DNA of 34,511 nucleotides from an uncultured Erysipelotrichaceae bacterium. Lineage in GTDB: Bacteria > Bacillota_I > Bacilli_A > Erysipelotrichales > Erysipelotrichaceae. The translations under genes and the position numbers were made by a program. Shown piece after piece: positions 7,781 to 16,763 of this stretch (positions are counted from its first letter, which is position 1; each line of letters opens with the position of its first letter). Location: contig CALVCT010000017.1 in the NCBI GenBank assembly GCA_944326055.1, forward strand, positions 1-34,511, written 5' to 3'. The notes under the pieces were generated by a model. That model had not been told where the DNA came from and made no database searches. It saw nothing but the letters and a program-made list of their open reading frames with translations.

Positions 7781-9280
7781 TCATGCTCCTTTCAAGTCGT
7801 ATAACTTTGTATATTTATCTTTCAAATAGTCGATATAATGATGTGGATCAAAATCTTCATGAGTAGCGATCCTTGTGATTGTCTTGAAGTCGTAGATCGC
7901 ACCATATCTATGGATGTTCTCTTTAAGATAGTCCGTGATCACCTTGATATCCCCATCTTCAAGATGTCGATCGATATCGATCTCTTCTTCCACTACTTTC
8001 ATGATCTGTGCAGCTAAAGCACTGCCTAAGGCATATGTTGGAAAATAGCCAAAGCTACCATCTGACCAATGGATATCCTGCAAGATACCTTCTTTTGCGC
8101 TCCTTGGCCTTATACCAAGATAGTTCATATAGTAGTCGTTCCAAACATCCTCTAAATGATCAAGATCGATAGAACCATCGAAGATCCCTTTTTCGATCTC
8201 ATAACGGATCAAGATGTGTATCGGATAAGTAAGTTCATCAGCATCTGTCCTGATAAGCGAAGGCTTAGCGACATTACAAGCTCTAGTAAAAGAAACGATA
8301 TCGACATCCTCTAACTGTGCTGGATATAGCTCCTTTAAAAAGTCAAAGTAGTTTTTGATAAAAGACTCTCTTCTTCCGATATAGTTCTCCAAAAGACGAC
8401 TTTGCGATTCATGCATGCCACTAGATACATCGCGTAAGATCGTTCCTTCTAAGTTCTTATCCATCTGATGTTCATAGAAGGCATGACCGACTTCATGAAC
8501 GATGGAATAGATCGCAGAAGCGATATTGTGTTCATCATAAAAAGTCGTGATACGTACATCATCGGTCGATAATCCTGAAGTGAAAGGATGCATCGAGACG
8601 CCCATATAGCCCCAAGAAGGATCAAAGTTCAAGATCTCTTTGAGCTTTGTCATCAAAAGAGCTTGTCTTTCTTTATCATAGAAGCGATAGATGAAATCAT
8701 CACGTATCGGCTTGGCTTTTTTGATCTTTTCGATAAGTGGCAATATCTCACTTTTGATCAGTGCAAAGAACTCATCGTAATCAGCTTTTGTCATTCCTTC
8801 TTCATATTCATCAAGCATGACATCATAAGGATCCTTTTGAGGATCATAAAGCATGGCTATCTTCTTTTTAAGCTCGATGACTTTTAAGAGATGTGGCTTA
8901 AATAGTGTAAAATCGTCTTTCTTTTTAGCTTCATGCCAAGAAGCTGTCGATGCGAGCGTCACTTTAGTGTATTGAGCATACAGATCTTGAGGAATAGCTT
9001 CAAGTTTTTTAAAGCCCTTATATAAAAGAGCGATGTGGCGATCTGTGACTTCATCAAGATCTTCTTTACTCAATTCTTCTAATAAGGCTTTGATCGTTCG
9101 ATCAGTCTTTATCTTATAGCTTTCAGCTACCATATAAGACAAGCGGTCATAGCGATATTCTTGTCCCGCTGGTGGTGCTATCGTCTCATCATCAAAATAA
9201 GTCGTCCCAATAACAAGATCATAAGCACTCTTTTTGAATTCCCACTCTTTGATCTTTTCTAGTTTCTCTTTATTATCCAT
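7781..9280 (-). CDS. M32 family metallo-carboxypeptidase
   Basis: 499-residue cytoplasmic zinc carboxypeptidase that trims C-terminal residues from peptides. The zinc motif HEVGH is at 262-266 (SIVHEVGHAFYEHQ). Other M32 signatures are HPFTSGLSTDDVRITT at 231-246, SGMHESQSRLLEN after the zinc site and IRTDADELTYPIHI. The length matches the family. The ATG is preceded by AAGGAG and starts three bases after the butyrate kinase stop; its own end almost abuts the ald start. There is no signal peptide. It belongs to a compact operon with buk and ald and probably feeds amino acids into fermentation. Confidence 0.96.
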   Translation of the reverse strand: MDNKEKLEKIKEWEFKKSAYDLVIGTTYFDDETIAPPAGQEYRYDRLSYMVAESYKIKTDRTIKALLEELSKEDLDEVTDRHIALLYKGFKKLEAIPQDLYAQYTKVTLASTASWHEAKKKDDFTLFKPHLLKVIELKKKIAMLYDPQKDPYDVMLDEYEEGMTKADYDEFFALIKSEILPLIEKIKKAKPIRDDFIYRFYDKERQALLMTKLKEILNFDPSWGYMGVSMHPFTSGLSTDDVRITTFYDEHNIASAIYSIVHEVGHAFYEHQMDKNLEGTILRDVSSGMHESQSRLLENYIGRRESFIKNYFDFLKELYPAQLEDVDIVSFTRACNVAKPSLIRTDADELTYPIHILIRYEIEKGIFDGSIDLDHLEDVWNDYYMNYLGIRPRSAKEGILQDIHWSDGSFGYFPTYALGSALAAQIMKVVEEEIDIDRHLEDGDIKVITDYLKENIHRYGAIYDFKTITRIATHEDFDPHHYIDYLKDKYTKLYDLKGA

Positions 9281-9283
9281 ATC

Positions 9284-10384
9284 TTACTCCTTGAAACCCT
9301 CAAAAACAGGCTTACCGCTATATCTTTTCGCTTGCTTTTCACCTCTTAGCACTTCAAGAGCTCTAGAAGCTAAAGCTCGTTGCTCATACTCTCCTTTATA
9401 GACGCTGATAGGTGCGATGAAAGAACAACGCTCATCTAGCATCTTCGATATCTCCTCAAAACGTAATAGACCGCCAGTCAAGATGATCTGATCGACATGC
9501 CCCTTGAGGACTGTCGCCATGGCACCTATGCATTTTGCGACTTGATAGATCATCGCATCAAAGACCCGTTTAGCTTTATCATCACCTTTTTTGTAGAGTT
9601 CATAGACTTTGTCACTATTTGAAGTTTTAAAATGATCAGAAAAGCCACCACTTACTGAACAGAGATCTTTCATCTCTTCTTTTGACCTATCCCAAAGATA
9701 TTCAACGACATCTGTCACAGCCATCGAGCCCATTCGTGTCGGTGTGAAAGGACCATCTCCTCCACCTCCATCATTGCCATCGATCATCCTTCCATGATGA
9801 TGAGCACAGATCGAGATCCCGCCATCGATATGAGCTACGATAAGATCAAGCTTTTCATAATCTTTGCCCACTTCTTTCGCATACATCTTTGCGACAGCTT
9901 TTTGATTGAGGGCATGTGAGATCGCTTTACGATAGATGCCATCGATACCTGTGACTCTGGCGATATCATCATATTCATCAGTAACTGTTGGATCTGACAT
10001 AAAGATCCTAGCACCATATCTATCGCTCAATCTTTTTCCCATCTGTACCCCTAACATCGAAGAGTGATAGAGACCGCCTTTTGCCTCTTTTGTATCTTTG
10101 ATCAGACGCTCATCTACTTCATAAGTCCCACTTTCGACACTATAGCTTGCACCACCGCGACAAGCGATCGCATCAAGATCAGTAAGATCGATACCGTTGT
10201 CTTTGATGAAATCTTCGACGACTTGCATCCGATAATCAAGTTGATCATTGATATGACCAAAAGTCTTTAAGATCGATGAATCATGAAAGACATCTGTCGT
10301 AAAGAGTTCATTTTCATCGATGAATAAAGATAGTTTTGTCGATGTCGAGCCAGGATTGATGACGAAGATCTTATACTTCTTCAT
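9284..10384 (-). CDS. buk: Butyrate kinase
   Basis: ATP-forming conversion of butyryl phosphate to butyrate, or the branched-chain equivalent, in the acetokinase/ASKHA superfamily. 366 residues. Motifs are NPGSTSTKLSLF at 10-21, CRGG near 95, SDPTVTDEYDDIARVTGIDG, AHIDGGISICAHHHGRMIDG and FTPTRMGS, all characteristic of butyrate kinases rather than acetate kinases. No phosphotransbutyrylase gene is adjacent, so the partner lies elsewhere or the physiological acyl group differs. It overlaps the preceding small basic-protein gene by 14 bases and continues into the M32 peptidase and ald genes. Confidence 0.94.
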   Translation of the reverse strand: MKKYKIFVINPGSTSTKLSLFIDENELFTTDVFHDSSILKTFGHINDQLDYRMQVVEDFIKDNGIDLTDLDAIACRGGASYSVESGTYEVDERLIKDTKEAKGGLYHSSMLGVQMGKRLSDRYGARIFMSDPTVTDEYDDIARVTGIDGIYRKAISHALNQKAVAKMYAKEVGKDYEKLDLIVAHIDGGISICAHHHGRMIDGNDGGGGDGPFTPTRMGSMAVTDVVEYLWDRSKEEMKDLCSVSGGFSDHFKTSNSDKVYELYKKGDDKAKRVFDAMIYQVAKCIGAMATVLKGHVDQIILTGGLLRFEEISKMLDERCSFIAPISVYKGEYEQRALASRALEVLRGEKQAKRYSGKPVFEGFKE

Positions 10385-10595
10385 AACTTATCGTCCTCTT
10401 AGCTAAAAAGCGCTTTGCATATTTATCAAATACGCGATCTAAAGCTTCATCGATATTTATGATGAGCTTTCTTTTACTGTGATCAATAGCTTTATTGAAT
10501 TCCTTGACTGATTCTTTGGCTTTACCTTTAATCTTAGAGATCAAATCGCTTGATGATCCATAGCGTTTTATAGCTTTTCTTACTTTCTTTTGCAT
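10371..10595 (-). CDS. Small basic helical protein upstream of butyrate kinase
   Basis: 74 residues, rich in Lys/Arg (MQKKVRKAIKRYGSSSD.., IKGKAKESVKEFNKAID, then FDKYAKRFLAKRTISYEEV). It has no recognised domain or signal peptide. The frame is open further upstream to 10724, but that would cross the terminator of the preceding operon, so the ATG at 10595 is chosen. It has no Shine-Dalgarno sequence, but TATCAT ends six bases before the ATG. The 14-base overlap with buk and codon choice like its neighbours support a real gene. It could be a nucleic-acid- or membrane-binding peptide; no function is claimed. Confidence 0.5.
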   Translation of the reverse strand: MQKKVRKAIKRYGSSSDLISKIKGKAKESVKEFNKAIDHSKRKLIINIDEALDRVFDKYAKRFLAKRTISYEEV

Positions 10596-10601
10596 AGAGA
10601 T

Positions 10602-10630
10602 ATGATAAGCCTTTTGTCTTGATATTTCTA
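10602..10630 (-). promoter_or_regulatory. Candidate leaderless promoter of the buk operon
   Basis: TAGAAA, 17 bases, TATCAT, then six bases to the ATG at 10595. It lies just downstream of the terminator at 10633-10652, where a promoter is needed. The -35 match is weak. Confidence 0.4.
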
Positions 10631-10632
10631 TT

Positions 10633-10652
10633 AAAAAAGGCGCCGTAGCGCC
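10633..10652 (-). terminator. Rho-independent terminator of the cupin operon
   Basis: On the minus strand GGCGC-TACG-GCGCC followed by TTTTTT, three bases after the stop of the decarboxylase-like gene. Confidence 0.88.
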
Positions 10653-10654
10653 GA

Positions 10655-11320
10655 TCATACTGTGGCTTTCTCTAGAGCACTTATCGCATTGAGCGATCTT
10701 GGATATCCAATATAGGGAAGACATTGGATGATGACAGACATCAAGAACTCCTTATCGTTCCCCACAGCGATATTGCCCCTAGCATGTGAGATGAGTTGTG
10801 GCTCTACGCCACCTTGAGCTAATAGGAAGCAGAAAGTGATCATCTCTCTTTGTCTTAGATCTAGACCCTTTCTGGTATAGTAATCGCCAAAACAATTTGC
10901 TGCTAGATACCGATTGACGACACTAGCTTTATAAGCATCTTTCATCCCTTCACCAAAGATCGAGACTTGTGCTTTGACACCTTCTTTTAGACGGTCTTCG
11001 ATCGTCGTGACCATCGTCTCTGTGTCATCTTTGAGACCTTTGGTCGCGATGACTTCGTTTGCGATATCTAAGAAAGCTTCTGCTCTTGCGATGCCAAGGT
11101 AGTCATGAGCTTGATAGATAAGCTCTTTGACTTCAACGACGCTCAGCTCATCTTTTAGTGTCTTATCTAAAAGATCGCTGAATGTCTTATAGCCACCCGC
11201 ACCCATTAAGACCGCTAAGATAGCTAGATATCGCGTCTTGTCGTCAAGAGTATATCCTTCTTCATTTTTTACTTCTTCAAGAAAATAAGCTAAGCGCTCT
11301 TTAAAACTCTTATCGCTCAT
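10655..11320 (-). CDS. Carboxymuconolactone decarboxylase-like (AhpD-fold) protein
   Basis: 221-residue helical protein with two CMD-like halves. The clearer C-terminal half reads LRQREMITFCFLLAQGG, VEPQLISHARGNIAVGND, where His in ISHARG matches the conserved CMD position. The Cys of the redox-active AhpD CxxC is absent, so peroxidase activity is unlikely. The N-terminal half (DDKTRYLAILAVLMGAGGYK, then IYQAHDYLGIARA) is a diverged repeat. It overlaps the end of the cupin gene by 11 bases. Cupin plus CMD pairs are common in Firmicutes and often lie near reductases; their substrate is generally unknown. A terminator follows at once. Confidence 0.85.
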   Translation of the reverse strand: MSDKSFKERLAYFLEEVKNEEGYTLDDKTRYLAILAVLMGAGGYKTFSDLLDKTLKDELSVVEVKELIYQAHDYLGIARAEAFLDIANEVIATKGLKDDTETMVTTIEDRLKEGVKAQVSIFGEGMKDAYKASVVNRYLAANCFGDYYTRKGLDLRQREMITFCFLLAQGGVEPQLISHARGNIAVGNDKEFLMSVIIQCLPYIGYPRSLNAISALEKATV

Positions 11321-11750
11321 ACTTCACTAGTCCTTCATAAGCCACATCATCAACTTCTTCAAGCCATTCGTTTGATGTCTCTTCTCCTGGTACTTCAAAT
11401 GCGATATGAGAGAACCAACTATCTTTCTTAGCGCCATGCCAGTGTTTGATACCTTCTTTGATATAGACGACACTGCCCTCTTTAAGTTCGACAGGATCTT
11501 GGCCCCACTCTTGATACCAACCTTCACCAGCTGTACAGATCAGCATCTGACCACCACCACTTTTTGCATGGTGGATATGCCAATTATTACGGCATCCAGG
11601 TTCAAATGTGACGTTTGAGATCGCAAATGGTTCTTTTGTGAGTAAGTTGAGATAGCATTGACCGATAAAGTATGCAGCATAAGCTTCATTCTTCACTCCC
11701 AAGCCAAAGTGATCTGCTTTCTTAAAATCTTCATATTCTAGATATTTCAT
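11310..11750 (-). CDS. Cupin domain protein
   Basis: 146-residue single-domain cupin. Motif 1 is NNWHIHHAKSGGGQMLICTAGEG, with metal ligands in HIHH and a Gln. Motif 2 is VYIKEGIKHWHGAKKDSWF, with the last ligand His in KHWHG. The protein starts with MKYLEYEDFKKADHFGLG, like cupins paired with carboxymuconolactone-decarboxylase-like proteins. AGGAGG lies close to the ATG. It heads a two-gene operon with its own near-consensus promoter and an operator-like dyad. Its role is unknown; with its partner it may act on a small oxidised metabolite (inference). Confidence 0.9.
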   Translation of the reverse strand: MKYLEYEDFKKADHFGLGVKNEAYAAYFIGQCYLNLLTKEPFAISNVTFEPGCRNNWHIHHAKSGGGQMLICTAGEGWYQEWGQDPVELKEGSVVYIKEGIKHWHGAKKDSWFSHIAFEVPGEETSNEWLEEVDDVAYEGLVKYER

Positions 11751-11767
11751 GATCGTCCTCCTATAAA

Positions 11768-11791
11768 AATGTAGCCCTTTACGACTACATT
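11768..11791 (-). promoter_or_regulatory. Operator-like dyad overlapping the -10 and start region of the cupin promoter
   Basis: On the minus strand AATGTAGTC and GGCTACATT are 9-base arms (one G-T pair) around GTAAAG. The left arm overlaps the -10 box and the predicted start point is inside. It could be a repressor operator, a 5' stabilising hairpin, or the terminator of the ABC operon, since T5 follows. Confidence 0.55.
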
Positions 11792-11817
11792 CTAATCAGC
11801 TATTTGATGACTGTAAA
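11789..11817 (-). promoter_or_regulatory. Promoter of the cupin operon
   Basis: TTTACA, 17 bases, TAGAAT on the minus strand; each box is one mismatch from consensus. AGGAGG and the cupin ATG follow. Confidence 0.7.
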
Positions 11818-11854
11818 ATACTTATAAGCCATAGTTATGCATGCCTTTTGAGCA

Positions 11855-12595
11855 TCATATGCGATCATAATATGAAGCCAAGAAACGACGTGTACGCTCT
11901 TCTTTGGCCTCTTCAAAGATCTCTTTAGCCGTACCTTCTTCAACGATCTTGCCACCTTCCATAAAGATGACTTTACTAGAGACGTTCTTAGCGAAGTTCA
12001 TCTCATGTGTCACGACGATCATCGTCATGCCGCTTTGCGCAAGATCACGCATGACACTCAAGACTTCCCCGATAAGTTCAGGGTCTAAAGATGAAGTCGG
12101 CTCATCAAAATAGATGATCTCTGGCCGATAGACCATCGCTCTAGCGATCGCCACACGTTGTTGCTGGCCACCAGAGAGCTGTCTTGGATAGTAATCATAG
12201 CGATCTGAAAGACCGACGCGATCTAAAGCTTCTTTAGCTAAAGTGATGGCTTCCTTCTTGTCCATCTTACGGGCAACGATCAATCCTTCTGTAACGTTCT
12301 CTAAGGCTGTCTTATTGATAAAAAGAGCGTAATTCTGAAAGACGAACGCTGTCTTCTTACGGATATCGAAGATCTCTTTCTTACTCATCCTAGCAAGATC
12401 ATAGTGGACGTCATCAAAGATCATCTCACCTTCATCTGCCATCGTAAGGAAATTAAGACAACGTAAAAGAGTCGTTTTACCTGAACCACTAGATCCCAAT
12501 ATCGATATAACATCACCTTTTTTGACACTCAGGTCGATACCTTTCAATACTTCTAGGTCATCGAACTTCTTTTTCAATCCCTTTATCTCTAACAT
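11855..12595 (-). CDS. Amino-acid ABC transporter ATP-binding protein
   Basis: 246-residue ATPase of the polar amino-acid uptake family. Walker A is [13 protein letters not shown] near 34-46, the Q-loop is [18 protein letters not shown], the signature is [15 protein letters not shown], Walker B is [14 protein letters not shown] and the H-loop is VVTHEMNFA. The FQNYALF..KTALENV form resembles cystine importer ATPases. It lies one base after the permease stop and is the last gene of a four-gene operon with a PatB-type lyase, a binding protein and a permease. Substrate assignment to cystine or a related sulfur amino acid rests on the lyase partner. Confidence 0.95.
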   Translation of the reverse strand: MLEIKGLKKKFDDLEVLKGIDLSVKKGDVISILGSSGSGKTTLLRCLNFLTMADEGEMIFDDVHYDLARMSKKEIFDIRKKTAFVFQNYALFINKTALENVTEGLIVARKMDKKEAITLAKEALDRVGLSDRYDYYPRQLSGGQQQRVAIARAMVYRPEIIYFDEPTSSLDPELIGEVLSVMRDLAQSGMTMIVVTHEMNFAKNVSSKVIFMEGGKIVEEGTAKEIFEEAKEERTRRFLASYYDRI

Positions 12596-12596
12596 A

Positions 12597-13256
12597 CTAA
12601 TCCATCCTCAATCTTTTCTCCATCACTGTCTGAAGCTTTGTGAGCACTGTACAGAAGATAAGATAGACCAAAGCTACTTCCATATATAACGCAAAAGTCT
12701 CATAAGTCTGTGCCGCTACTCTTTGTGCCACTAAGAACATATCTACCACTGTGATACTGGCTGCCAAAGAAGTATCTTTGACAAGACCGATCAAGGAATT
12801 AGATAGTGGTGGGAAAGCTGTACGCATCGCTTGAGGTAAGATGATACGATACATGATCTGGACATAGTTCATCCCTACGCAATAACCAGCTTCAAATTGA
12901 CTATTTGGTACAGCCTCGATCGCTGCTCTGATCGTCTCTGAGGCATAAGCACCTGTATTGATCGAAAAGACGATGATCGCAGATGGAAAAGCATCGATAA
13001 CGATACCAAGTGATGGTAGACCAAAAAAGACGATGAATAGTTGGACAATTAATGGTGTACCACGGATGATCCAGACATAGAAGCGTGCTACTTGCTTGGC
13101 AACTTTGATATTAGCTACTTGAACGATCGCAACTAAAAGGGCGATCACAAGAGCGATCGCAAAAGAGATGATCGTCAAAGGTATCGTAACTTTAAGTCCT
13201 TGGATCAATATCTCAAAGAAAGATGAAGTCAAGATCTCTATGAGTCTATCGTTCAT
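12597..13256 (-). CDS. Amino-acid ABC transporter permease
   Basis: 219-residue inner-membrane permease of the His/Glu/cystine type, with about five helices (for example [20 protein letters not shown] and [19 protein letters not shown]). The EAA loop is present as [39 protein letters not shown], which contacts the ATPase. The start overlaps the stop of the binding-protein gene and the gene ends one base from the ATPase start. The operon places it in sulfur amino-acid uptake. Confidence 0.95.
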   Translation of the reverse strand: MNDRLIEILTSSFFEILIQGLKVTIPLTIISFAIALVIALLVAIVQVANIKVAKQVARFYVWIIRGTPLIVQLFIVFFGLPSLGIVIDAFPSAIIVFSINTGAYASETIRAAIEAVPNSQFEAGYCVGMNYVQIMYRIILPQAMRTAFPPLSNSLIGLVKDTSLAASITVVDMFLVAQRVAAQTYETFALYMEVALVYLIFCTVLTKLQTVMEKRLRMD

Positions 13257-14044
13257 CAGCGCTCCTTTGTGACATCGATACCGAAATACTTCTCAGATAT
13301 CTCTTCAAGTTCACCTGATTCTCTCATTGCATCTAGTGCTTCATCGATAGCTTCACGCAAGGCATATTCGCCTTTTCTGACTGGTACTAGTGATGAGGCA
13401 GTATCATCACTGTATGCGACGATCTTTACTGGCTCATCTGGATGCTTACTGATGTAGTCACCAAATGCCGTCTCGGCGTTGAGCGTGGCATCAGCACGAT
13501 CTGAAGCGATGAGTTCCATCGTTTGGTAAACGCTATCGACACTGACAAGCTCGCAACCTAGACTCTGAGCTTCTGTGCCCCAGGAACTAGTGAGATTTTG
13601 TGCACATCTTTTGCCTGCCAGATCATCAAAAGATGTGATCTCTGTATCATCTTCTGCCACGAGAAGTGCTCCTCTAACATAAGTATATGGCTTAGAAAAG
13701 TCATACTTCAAAGCTCTATCTTCACTATATTCGACTTCGTTGATGACCGTATCGACACGTCCAGAATCCATGGCTGCAAAAAGTGAATCCCATTCTGCTT
13801 CAAAGAACTCGACTTCAACACCAAGATGTTCACCGATCTTCTTAGCTACCTCGACATCAAAACCAACGAGCTCACCATCTTCATCGTGATAGCTGTTTGG
13901 TGAATATGTCCCTTCTGTACCAACGATCATGACACCATTATCTAAGATCGTCTGTAACTGATCTTTATCTACGCTTGACGTTTCACTCGTACATCCCATT
14001 AGGATGAACATCATCGCCAATATGACCAAAACTAACTTCTTCAT
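13256..14044 (-). CDS. Amino-acid ABC transporter substrate-binding lipoprotein
   Basis: 262 residues, anchored outside the membrane by a lipobox ending at Cys18 (MKKLVLVILAMMFILMGC). The family-3 solute-binding fold starts at LDNGVMIVGTEGTYSPNSYH and continues with VGFDVEVAKKIGEHLGVEVEF, AEWDSLFAAMDSGRVDTVIN, SEDRALKYDFSKPY and DLAGKRCAQNLTSSWG. It binds a polar amino acid; cystine is most likely given the upstream C-S lyase. It overlaps the lyase stop by four bases (ATGA) and the permease start. Length is typical. Confidence 0.94.
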   Translation of the reverse strand: MKKLVLVILAMMFILMGCTSETSSVDKDQLQTILDNGVMIVGTEGTYSPNSYHDEDGELVGFDVEVAKKIGEHLGVEVEFFEAEWDSLFAAMDSGRVDTVINEVEYSEDRALKYDFSKPYTYVRGALLVAEDDTEITSFDDLAGKRCAQNLTSSWGTEAQSLGCELVSVDSVYQTMELIASDRADATLNAETAFGDYISKHPDEPVKIVAYSDDTASSLVPVRKGEYALREAIDEALDAMRESGELEEISEKYFGIDVTKER

Positions 14045-15216
14045 ATCCCTTTCCTTTCTTCTAATATATCGATACTCTTTTTGAGTCTTTCTAAAGCATC
14101 CTTTATCACTGATCTTGGATAAGCTGTGTTCATGCGCAAGTGATCAAGACCATCACCATGATAGATCGATCCATCAGACAAGATGAGACCAGAAGTCTCT
14201 CTAATATGCCTTGAAAGCACCGTAGATCTGATCTTAAGAGCACTATGATCGATCCAAAGTAAGTATGTCGCTTCGCTATCTAAGATCTTGAGTGCAGGTA
14301 TGTTTTTAGCAATGTATTCTTTGATAAACTCCTTATTAGCAAAATAATAATCCCTTAGTTCATCTAGCCAGTACTCCGATTCTTTAAAGGCAGCTATCGT
14401 CGCCACCATCGCAAAAGCATTTGGTTCAGCTACTTCATCAGTATTGATGGCTCTTCTTACTTTATTTCGTAGTCTCTCATCGTAAACGACGATAGCACTG
14501 CTTTGAAGACCAGCTAGATTATAAGCTTTAGAAGCAGCTATACAAGTGATACTGATGCGCTTATTGAGCTCAGAGACACTAGCAAACGGGACATATCGTT
14601 TACCAGGATCAGTAAGATCACCATGGATCTCATCCGAGATGACTGTCACATGATTTTTAAAACATAGTTCACCAATGCGTACTAATTCATCTTCATGCCA
14701 GATACGACCAACAGGATTATGAGGATCACATAATATCATCATCGTACATTGTGGATCTTTGAGCTTAGCTTCAAGATCATCGAAATCGATAGTATACTGA
14801 CCATCTTTGACGATCAGCTCTGATTCAAGTGGAAAGCGTCCATTATTGATTATAGAGTTAAAAAAGATATTGTATACCGGTGTCATGACCAAGACTTTCT
14901 CAGCTGGTGTCGTAAGTTTCCTTATGACACTTGAGATCGTCGGTATCACGCCTGTCGCAAATAAAAGATCATCTTTAGAGAACTTCAAACCATGTCTTCG
15001 ATCGTAGTAATCGATGATGACATCATACCACTCATCAGCGACATCGGTGTAACCAAAGATCCCATGTGCTACTCGTTTCTCTAAAGCCGCAATGATCTCA
15101 GGCGCAGCTTTAAAGTCCATATCAGCTGTCGAAAGCGGCAATTCACCATCTTTGACATCCCACTTTGAACTATAAGTACCTCTTCTATCTACTATCTCAT
15201 CAAAATCGATATGCAT
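14041..15216 (-). CDS. PatB/MalY-type aminotransferase, probable C-S lyase
   Basis: 391-residue PLP enzyme of the MalY/PatB subgroup, which usually has cystathionine or cystine beta-lyase activity giving pyruvate, ammonia and a thiol. The start MHIDFDEIVDRRGTYSSKWD and LPLSTADMDFKAAPEI are subgroup signatures. CDPHNPVGRIW, SDEIHGDLTDPGKRYVPFAS and the PLP Lys in CIAASKAYNLAGLQSSA follow. GAGGTGG lies before the ATG. It heads an operon with an amino-acid ABC importer, so imported cystine or another sulfur amino acid is probably cleaved inside the cell. A transaminase role is possible but less likely. Confidence 0.92.
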   Translation of the reverse strand: MHIDFDEIVDRRGTYSSKWDVKDGELPLSTADMDFKAAPEIIAALEKRVAHGIFGYTDVADEWYDVIIDYYDRRHGLKFSKDDLLFATGVIPTISSVIRKLTTPAEKVLVMTPVYNIFFNSIINNGRFPLESELIVKDGQYTIDFDDLEAKLKDPQCTMMILCDPHNPVGRIWHEDELVRIGELCFKNHVTVISDEIHGDLTDPGKRYVPFASVSELNKRISITCIAASKAYNLAGLQSSAIVVYDERLRNKVRRAINTDEVAEPNAFAMVATIAAFKESEYWLDELRDYYFANKEFIKEYIAKNIPALKILDSEATYLLWIDHSALKIRSTVLSRHIRETSGLILSDGSIYHGDGLDHLRMNTAYPRSVIKDALERLKKSIDILEERKGI

Positions 15217-15234
15217 TTGACCACCTCAGATAAT

Positions 15235-15263
15235 ATGATAATCACAAAAGATAAAGTCTGCAA
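15235..15263 (-). promoter_or_regulatory. Promoter of the lyase/ABC importer operon
   Basis: TTGCAG, 17 bases, TATCAT on the minus strand, followed by the GAGGTGG ribosome binding site. No T-box or S-box leader fits, as only about 12 transcribed bases separate the -10 box from the binding site. Confidence 0.6.
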
Positions 15264-15346
15264 TCATCATGCAACCGTACTATACTACTAGCTCATTTTA
15301 TTGAAAAATACTTATTTTGTATAGTTTACTATAACTTTAACTAATA

Positions 15347-16762
15347 CTAGTGCAAACTTATAAGCAACGCATCTTGTCGCTCTTTAGCATTCTTCAGATC
15401 ATCAAAATCACCAAGATCTCTAAGATCGATGTGATCAGCAGTGATCGCATAGTGATCGAATTCGCTGAGTTTTGATGGATATATGCCCATTAATTGTCCT
15501 TTGATGCTGGAAGTGCGCAGATCTATGACTTTCTTTAAGGTCTCAAGTGCCTTTTTATGATCTTCATAAGAAGTGAAAGCACTTGGATCCTCTTTTACAT
15601 AAGGTGCTATCATACGTGAGATCTTTGCATATTTATAATCAAAAGTTCCACTAGAAAAATACTCATCAATAAGAACTGTTGCCTTCTCATACATCAAAGC
15701 TAAATATTCTTTCATCACTTCATGATATAGCGGTCTTTTTAACATCACGTCCCCCGTACATGGAGTATCGATAGGATAGTTGATAAGAACGTTTGCATCT
15801 CTTATCGGATCGCTCATCCCAAGAGCATATGTTCCAAAAGCTAGATTATAGTCCCAAGGCAAGATCGAAAGCTTTCCATCTTCTTCATACAAATAATAAT
15901 TGTGTCCCGTATAGCCAACATAACTGTCCCAATTGAGAAGGAAGTTTGAGACAGCAAAATAAGATACGACTTCATCGATATCGATGACCGATGCAAGATC
16001 TTGACCACTAGATAAGACTTCTAACGCTTTGATGACTCTTACTTTATCAGACTTATCGACAGCGACCTTGGCATGATCAAAGATATTAGGGTAACTTTCG
16101 ATATCGTCATCTTTATAGATCAAATAAAGATCTCGATTGTCGTCATCGATATAACGATAATCAGGTTTGTATAGTGCTCCATGATCGTTTCCATAATTAC
16201 GCCTCAAAAAAGCTTCTTCCATTTCTTCGATCGCTAGATACAGACCAAAATCCTGACCATTGATCTTAAGCCAGACGTAACTTACAAGCGGTGTTGGCAC
16301 ACTCAACATATCGAACATATCATAGGCTAGATAAGTCTTCATATAACTGTTATCTTGAAAAGAAGCATCTAGTGAGAACTTATCAAGGCCATGATAATCA
16401 CGCATCTCATAGTGATCGAACTCGATCTTGAAACTATAACGTATAAGTCCATACTCAGAAATAAGCCTGCGTGAGTTATTCCCTTTGATCCTAAAACCGA
16501 CATCAGATATCTTCTCGCCATCGATCGTGATATCAGCTCTCAAATATTCCTCTTCACCTGCCTTTAGATAACTAACGATATCATCAACTTCGATATCGAT
16601 CTCATGAACATATGAATCATCAAAGAGCTTAGAAACATATAACGGTTCTCTGATAGCACTCTTGATCCCAAAGTCTTCGGCATGAAAAAGGATGGCCACG
16701 ATCATTAACATCACTACAACACATAAGATGACAAGTTTATCAAAATACTTAGAGCGAAGCAT
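15347..16762 (-). CDS. CotH-family kinase, membrane anchored
   Basis: 471-residue protein with one N-terminal membrane segment (residues about 9-27) and a large domain expected outside the membrane. The CotH fold is recognised from EIDIEVDDIVSYLKAGEEEY, FRIKGNNSRRL, RDYHGLDKFSLDASFQDNSY and the C-terminal NWDSYVGYTGHNYYLY, then LSILPWDYNLAFG. In the B. subtilis spore-coat enzyme similar Asp residues bind metal and ATP. The family phosphorylates secreted proteins, so this may modify surface proteins, including the repeat lipoprotein of the same operon (inference). It starts one base after the DUF4956 stop and ends the operon. Confidence 0.88.
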   Translation of the reverse strand: MLRSKYFDKLVILCVVVMLMIVAILFHAEDFGIKSAIREPLYVSKLFDDSYVHEIDIEVDDIVSYLKAGEEEYLRADITIDGEKISDVGFRIKGNNSRRLISEYGLIRYSFKIEFDHYEMRDYHGLDKFSLDASFQDNSYMKTYLAYDMFDMLSVPTPLVSYVWLKINGQDFGLYLAIEEMEEAFLRRNYGNDHGALYKPDYRYIDDDNRDLYLIYKDDDIESYPNIFDHAKVAVDKSDKVRVIKALEVLSSGQDLASVIDIDEVVSYFAVSNFLLNWDSYVGYTGHNYYLYEEDGKLSILPWDYNLAFGTYALGMSDPIRDANVLINYPIDTPCTGDVMLKRPLYHEVMKEYLALMYEKATVLIDEYFSSGTFDYKYAKISRMIAPYVKEDPSAFTSYEDHKKALETLKKVIDLRTSSIKGQLMGIYPSKLSEFDHYAITADHIDLRDLGDFDDLKNAKERQDALLISLH

Positions 16763-16763
16763 C

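Noticed and set aside
10596-10724. Longer form of the small basic protein
   Set aside because: It would span the terminator and the end of the decarboxylase-like gene.
15217-15263. T-box or S-box riboswitch before the sulfur amino-acid operon
   Set aside because: The predicted leader is far too short for either element.
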